Assembly: GCA_025057695.1 (NCBI GenBank)
Contig: JANWVB010000021.1
Span: forward strand, 1-15,920
Direction: 5' to 3'
From: Patescibacteria group bacterium
GTDB taxonomy: Bacteria; Patescibacteriota; Microgenomatia; UBA8517
Length of the DNA stretch: 15,920 bases
Below the pieces are notes generated by a model. That model saw only the letters and a list, made by a program, of their open reading frames with translations. It ran no database searches and had not been told where the DNA came from. The position numbers were made by a program, and so were the translations under genes. The first letter of the stretch is position 1, and each line of letters starts with the position of its first letter. Shown here one piece after another: positions 12,463-15,920 of this stretch.

Positions 12463-13116
12463 ATGACAAACACAAAAACAAAAACCAGCAAAGCACAAAA
12501 CAAGCCCAAAATTCCTAATCCGCTTGAGGCTATAAAAGAAATTGGCAAAGACACTGTTAATCAAATGAAACAGGAAATTAGCAATTTGCCTAATGAACTG
12601 TTTGAGAATCTATTTGGCAATTCTTATCCTTATAAAGCTCCTTCACGCAGATATTCAGGCGAAATAGCTCCAGGAGAAACAATAGAAATGAGCGATATCT
12701 TATCGGGGAAAATGGAACAAATGCAGAAAATGCGCAAAAGCATTGCTTTGGAAAGAAGGCTTTTGCAAGAAGAACAAGCCAGAACAGAAAAAAAGTCTCA
12801 AGAGCTAAAAGCGCAACTTAACGCTATTCAACAAGAGCTTTTAACTGTCGTGAAAAGCACACAAGGCTTGGCAGAAGAAGTACAAATTGCGGCTATGACA
12901 TCAGCAGTAAATCCTGGACTGTATCATATAGTATTTTTTGAAAAACTTTTGGCTTTTATAAAATCCTTTAGAGCAAAAATACAAGAAGCTCAAACTTGGT
13001 TATACGCTGTAAACAAGCGATCTCAAAAAAAGAATATGTGGGGCATAAACTATAAAAAGCACGGAGCTAAATATCTTTTGTCTTCCGAACATTACTTGCA
13101 AAGATCAGCTGGATAA
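12463..13116 (+). CDS. Uncharacterised coiled-coil protein, 217 residues
   Basis: A soluble basic protein. Residues 1-20 are Lys/Thr/Asn-rich, followed by NPLEAIKEIGKDTVNQMKQE and the conserved-looking block SRRYSGEIAPGETIEMSDIL. A long Gln/Glu/Lys coiled coil spans about 83-128, and the C-terminal part has VNPGLYHIVFFEKLLAFIKS and a motif with MWGINYKKHGAKYLLSSEHY. The architecture is like an uncharacterised family largely confined to Patescibacteria (from memory possibly DUF5660; not verified). No catalytic motif is visible. The location between trigger factor and a peptidase suggests a housekeeping role but does not define it. Confidence 0.7.
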   Translation: MTNTKTKTSKAQNKPKIPNPLEAIKEIGKDTVNQMKQEISNLPNELFENLFGNSYPYKAPSRRYSGEIAPGETIEMSDILSGKMEQMQKMRKSIALERRLLQEEQARTEKKSQELKAQLNAIQQELLTVVKSTQGLAEEVQIAAMTSAVNPGLYHIVFFEKLLAFIKSFRAKIQEAQTWLYAVNKRSQKKNMWGINYKKHGAKYLLSSEHYLQRSAG

Positions 13117-13137
13117 AAATTGCCGTTATAAATTTAA

Positions 13138-14487
13138 ATGGATAAAAAATTATTAGAGCCGTTTTTAGAAATACTAAAAATCCCAAGTATTTCAACATTG
13201 GCTAAACACAAAAGTGACATGCAAAAAGCAAGAAAGTATTTACTATATCTTTTTGATTCTTTAGGGTTTAAAACAGAAACACTAAAATGCAAATCTCACG
13301 ATGCTATATTTGCATCTTTAGAAGTGGATAGTAAACTGCCTACAATATTAATTTATGGTCATTATGATGTGCAACCCGCAGATCCTTTAGATGAATGGGG
13401 AACGCCACCGTTTGAGCCAACTATTATAGACAACAAAGTCTACGCTCGCGGAGCAACCGACAACAAAGGTCAATTCATGGCACACATAATGGCGCTTAAA
13501 AAACTTATGTTTCAAAAAATTGATTTGACCGCAAATATCAAATTTATCATAGAAGGCGAAGAAGAAATTGGATCAATAAGTGTTACAGATCTAACAAAAA
13601 AATACTCAAAAGATTTGTTTAAGTGCGATTTTCTTGTTGTTTCTGATACAGAAATGTATAAAGAGGGATTGCCCTCTATCGATACAAGTTTACGTGGGCT
13701 TTTGTATACAGAGATTACTCTCCAAACCGCGAAGCAAGATTTGCATTCAGGACAATTTGGTGGCATAGCAGAAAATCCTATAAACATGCTCGCTTATTTA
13801 ATTACCAAAATAAAAGATAGAAATGGCAAAATTTTAATACCGGGTTTTTACGACAATGTTTGTTCTCCCTCAGAAACAGAGCTAAAAAATTACGAAAAAT
13901 TAAAAACAAAAGAAAAAGATTTAATAAACGAAGGACAAATGTATTGCCTTGGAGGCGGCGAAAAAGAATATAGTTTAAATGAAAGAAGATGGAGCAGGCC
14001 TACTTGTGATGTTAATGGAATATTTGGAGGATATACTCAAGAGGGAAGCAAAACAATAATCCCTTCAAAAGCAAGCGCTAAAATAAGCTTCAGACTCGTG
14101 CCAAATCAGGACCCAAAGGACATTTACCAAAAATTTGTGAAACATGTTAAAAATATAGTACCCAAAAACATTAAATTGAAAGTCAAAGAGCATGCTTCAG
14201 CGCTTCCTTACAAAGCGCCTATTAATCATCCAGTATACGAAATAATTAAAAAGAGCCTGAAAAAAGTCTGGGGCAAAGAACCAGTATATACTGGAGTGGG
14301 AGGATCTATAGGCTTTGTTCCGGTGCTTGCTCAAACTTTAAATGTCCCGTGCCTCATGGTAGGCTTTGGACTTCCGGATGACAATTTGCATGCACCAAAC
14401 GAACGATTTAATCTAACAAACTACTTTAACGCAATAGACACAATGGTAGAGTTTTACAAAAACCTTTCACAACTAAAACATAATTAA
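13138..14487 (+). CDS. M20-family metallopeptidase (dipeptidase type)
   Basis: A cytoplasmic di-zinc exopeptidase of 449 residues, close in layout to CNDP-like M20 dipeptidases. Metal and catalytic residues are all visible: His75 and Asp77 in YGHYDVQPAD, Asp108 in YARGATDNKG, Glu141/Glu142 in IEGEEEIGS, Asp170 in VVSDTEM, and the late His418 in NLHAPNERF. The dimerisation or lid domain spans about 185-305, with His203 in DLHSGQFGG supplying the oxyanion-stabilising histidine. Length is normal. No Shine-Dalgarno; TATAAA lies five bases before the ATG. Its neighbour is a second peptidase, so a joint role in ending peptide breakdown is likely. Confidence 0.93.
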   Translation: MDKKLLEPFLEILKIPSISTLAKHKSDMQKARKYLLYLFDSLGFKTETLKCKSHDAIFASLEVDSKLPTILIYGHYDVQPADPLDEWGTPPFEPTIIDNKVYARGATDNKGQFMAHIMALKKLMFQKIDLTANIKFIIEGEEEIGSISVTDLTKKYSKDLFKCDFLVVSDTEMYKEGLPSIDTSLRGLLYTEITLQTAKQDLHSGQFGGIAENPINMLAYLITKIKDRNGKILIPGFYDNVCSPSETELKNYEKLKTKEKDLINEGQMYCLGGGEKEYSLNERRWSRPTCDVNGIFGGYTQEGSKTIIPSKASAKISFRLVPNQDPKDIYQKFVKHVKNIVPKNIKLKVKEHASALPYKAPINHPVYEIIKKSLKKVWGKEPVYTGVGGSIGFVPVLAQTLNVPCLMVGFGLPDDNLHAPNERFNLTNYFNAIDTMVEFYKNLSQLKHN

Positions 14488-14493
14488 TAAATA

Positions 14494-14523
14494 TTACAGG
14501 CTACAAATACAATCTGTTATTAT
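14494..14523 (+). promoter_or_regulatory. Promoter of the M29-type aminopeptidase gene
   Basis: TTACAG at 14494-14499, an 18-base spacer and TATTAT at 14518-14523. The ATG at 14536 is 12 bases beyond the -10 box, so the leader would be about five bases. Confidence 0.45.
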
Positions 14524-14535
14524 TTAAATAAAAAA

Positions 14536-15537
14536 ATGTTTGATAAAGCAGTTCAAAACATCATCAAAAACTGTCTTAGACTTTCAACAAAAGATCGCTT
14601 TGTTATTGTTTCCGATATAGCAAGACAAGACATCGGAAAATCAATTTATGAAAAAGCAAAAGAGGTATGCGAAACAAAAATATTTTTCATAGAAGAATTT
14701 ACAAAACGGCCTGCAAAAGAATTTCCTACTGCTTTTGAGAAAGATATAACTAAATTCATGCCAACCGCTTCTTTGTATGCAGCTACAGGTCAGGAAGGAG
14801 AATTACCGCTTTTTAGATCAAAGCTCATTGCTCTATTAACTAAAAATCTTAATTGCAGGCATGCCCACATGATTGGTGTAGATGAAAAAATTATGGAAAC
14901 AGGAATGAGCATGGACTACTCGCTCATATACAAAGCGTCGCATAAGCTCTATGAAATATTAAAAAACGCAACAGAAATTGAAGTAAAAGATCCACATGGC
15001 ACAAGTTTGAAAGCAAATTTCTCAAAAGCAATTAAATGGAAAGCAGACGATGGAGTGCCTCTTGATAATGGGCGTTGGTGCAATCTGCCAGCCGGAGAGG
15101 TATTTACTTGTCCTGTGTCGGTAAACGGTCAAATAGTCGCATGGGAGCTGGGGGATTATTTCTCTGAAAAATATGGAGTATTGGAAAATTCAATTATGAT
15201 TTACATCAAAAACTCGTTTATAACAAATGTAAAAAGCAAAAACAAAAAACTTAAAGAGGAATTTGAGTCTTATTTGAAAAAGTATTCAAATGGCAATAGA
15301 GTGGGAGAGTTTGCTATAGGATGTCTTATGGGACTTGAGAAGTTGATAGGCAATTTGCTTCAGGACGAAAAATTCCCCGGAGTTCACTTAGCTTTTGGAC
15401 ATCCGTATCCCGAAATGACAGGGGTACAAGATTGGAATTGTGAAAGTCACGTAGATGTCATACCTATTAACGTATCTGCATTTGTTGACGGCAAAGAGAT
15501 TTTAAAGAATGGAAAATTCACCATAGATTTAACTTGA
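14536..15537 (+). CDS. M29-type (thermophilic aminopeptidase-like) metallopeptidase
   Basis: Aminopeptidase of 333 residues, shorter than the usual 400 or so, mainly at the N-terminal side. The expected di-metal set is present in order: Glu188 in NLPAGEVFTCP, Glu258 in NRVGEFAIG, His289 and Tyr291 in LAFGHPYPEMTG, and His305/Asp307 in ESHVDVI. The N-terminal part (about 1-150) is a Rossmann-like domain. It would remove N-terminal residues from peptides in the cytoplasm, complementing the dipeptidase encoded 48 bases upstream. It appears to have its own promoter and no Shine-Dalgarno. The UGA stop confirms standard UGA usage here. Confidence 0.85.
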   Translation: MFDKAVQNIIKNCLRLSTKDRFVIVSDIARQDIGKSIYEKAKEVCETKIFFIEEFTKRPAKEFPTAFEKDITKFMPTASLYAATGQEGELPLFRSKLIALLTKNLNCRHAHMIGVDEKIMETGMSMDYSLIYKASHKLYEILKNATEIEVKDPHGTSLKANFSKAIKWKADDGVPLDNGRWCNLPAGEVFTCPVSVNGQIVAWELGDYFSEKYGVLENSIMIYIKNSFITNVKSKNKKLKEEFESYLKKYSNGNRVGEFAIGCLMGLEKLIGNLLQDEKFPGVHLAFGHPYPEMTGVQDWNCESHVDVIPINVSAFVDGKEILKNGKFTIDLT

Positions 15538-15551
15538 TTATATTGCATAAT

Positions 15552-15579
15552 TTGACAAAAAAAGTTCACAATGTAAAAT
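15552..15579 (+). promoter_or_regulatory. Promoter of the attenuator and downstream gene
   Basis: TTGACA at 15552-15557, a 16-base spacer and TAAAAT at 15574-15579. Transcription should start near 15586, just before the leader ORF ATG at 15589. Confidence 0.65.
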
Positions 15580-15588
15580 TTTAGCTTA

Positions 15589-15642
15589 ATGGAAGCACTT
15601 TTTTCTCTCAGCGCTATTTCCTTCCTCATTTGGGGAGATTAA
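15589..15642 (+). CDS. Candidate 17-codon leader peptide
   Basis: ATG 15589 to TAA 15640-15642 encodes MEALFSLSAISFLIWGD. The peptide is rich in Ser, Leu, Phe and Ile with one Trp near the end. Its codons 5-9 form the first arm of the attenuator stem, and its stop lies five bases before the second arm, the spacing expected if ribosome position on the leader decides which hairpin forms. There is no Shine-Dalgarno; with the predicted start site it would be nearly leaderless. A 17-codon frame could be chance, so confidence is moderate. Confidence 0.4.
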   Translation: MEALFSLSAISFLIWGD

Positions 15643-15703
15643 TGCGTGCTGAGAGGAAGTAAAAAACAAAACTAAAAAAGCAACCTCTCAGAAACGAGAG
15701 GTT
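15601..15703 (+). promoter_or_regulatory. Transcription attenuator with mutually exclusive hairpins
   Basis: Four segments are seen. Arm 1 (CTCTCAGC, 15605-15612) pairs with arm 2 (GCTGAGAG, 15648-15655); with wobble pairs this stem extends to about 14 bp. Arm 2 as CTGAGAGG (15649-15656) also pairs perfectly over 8 bp with arm 3 (CCTCTCAG, 15684-15691). Arm 3 in turn pairs with arm 4 in the terminator. Thus 1:2 plus 3:4 stops transcription, and 2:3 allows it to continue. A CCTC/GGGG mini-hairpin sits inside the 1:2 loop. The trigger could be ribosome stalling on the leader peptide or a ligand or protein; I see no T-box sequence. Confidence 0.65.
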
Positions 15704-15713
15704 TTTTGTTTTT
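15682..15713 (+). terminator. Conditional intrinsic terminator
   Basis: AACCTCTC (15682-15689) pairs perfectly with GAGAGGTT (15696-15703), six-base loop AGAAAC, followed by two T-runs separated by one G. It lies five bases before the next ATG, so it controls entry into that gene. Confidence 0.85.
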
Positions 15714-15717
15714 AAAA

Positions 15718-15920
15718 ATGGAAACAAAAATACCAATTGCAGATCGAATAACATACGAAGCATGGGGGACAGAAGCTAATCCTCACAGTCCTTTATGGGG
15801 TATTGAAATTTTAAAGAAAAAAGGCGAAGGAATGTCTGGATTAATAATAAAACCCGAAGAATTAAGCAAATTAAAAAATTTAGAAAGAAATTCAACACTT
15901 GAAACTTTAGCTACTCGATG
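15718..15920 (+). CDS. Unknown protein, N-terminal 67 residues (cut by window edge)
   Basis: ATG 15718 opens a frame with no stop to the window edge. The visible part begins METKIPIADRITYEAWGTEA and continues through NPHSPLWGIEILKKKGEG to a Lys/Leu/Glu-rich, probably helical segment. I recognise no family. The ATG directly follows the attenuator terminator and has no Shine-Dalgarno. Whatever it does, its transcription should depend on the upstream switch. The codon pattern is protein-like and the frame is uninterrupted for 67 codons. Confidence 0.65.
   Translation, partial: METKIPIADRITYEAWGTEANPHSPLWGIEILKKKGEGMSGLIIKPEELSKLKNLERNSTLETLATR

Noticed and set aside
15535..15537. UGA recoded as glycine (Gracilibacteria/SR1 code)
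   Set aside because: UGA ends the aminopeptidase frame and two small ORFs at natural C-termini, and no family alignment needs in-frame UGA.
15601..15703. T-box leader
   Set aside because: The conserved antiterminator T-box sequence and a specifier loop are absent, and the element is too short.

Overview
The window is AT-rich (roughly one third G+C by eye) and reads as the genome of a Candidate Phyla Radiation (Patescibacteria) bacterium, most like Microgenomates. This is inferred from gene content, not from a marker tree. The signs are an F-type ATP synthase with a shortened delta subunit, a lamin-tail-domain protein with a long Pro/Thr/Ser linker, Glu-dependent lysozyme-like proteins of a type common in these genomes, a trigger factor without its isomerase domain, and many tiny proteins. 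UGA is used as a normal stop, so the Gly-recoded Gracilibacteria/SR1 code is not indicated. No mobile element, CRISPR array or prophage gene is visible.

Layout. 1-2799 (minus strand): ATP synthase genes in the order atpB, atpE, atpF, atpH, atpA, with atpA running off the left edge. Everything after that is on the plus strand. 2944-5224: two related secreted lysozyme-like hydrolases flanking a SAM-dependent methyltransferase; between the methyltransferase and the second hydrolase lies a compact candidate structured RNA with its own consensus promoter and a strong terminator. 5312-5397: tRNA-Leu(UAG). 5398-6818: a low-coding-density stretch with several very small ORFs, three of them single-helix membrane proteins. 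6819-7935: a lamin-tail-domain surface protein followed by a 24-residue Lys/Thr peptide carrying the best Shine-Dalgarno in the window, then a terminator. 8266-10780: an NRAMP-related transporter and a membrane-anchored alpha/beta hydrolase. 10816-11406: two small unknown proteins. 11506-15537: trigger factor, an uncharacterised coiled-coil protein, an M20 dipeptidase and an M29-type aminopeptidase. 15552-15713: a transcription attenuator with a candidate leader peptide in front of an unknown gene cut by the right edge.

How it fits together. Peptide breakdown (M20 and M29 enzymes) and chaperoning (trigger factor) sit together, as expected of a fermentative, scavenging cell. The lysozyme-like proteins, lamin-tail protein and anchored hydrolase form a cell-surface set. 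The c subunit of the ATP synthase has lost most of its helix-packing glycines in the manner of alkaliphile c subunits, which hints at a larger rotor ring. Several genes lack a Shine-Dalgarno sequence and have a -10 box only 5 to 14 bases before the ATG, suggesting widespread leaderless or near-leaderless mRNAs. Against that background the perfect Shine-Dalgarno of the 24-residue peptide stands out. The items most worth following are the two RNA elements (4433-4550 and 15552-15713), the tiny-protein cluster and the c-subunit motif.
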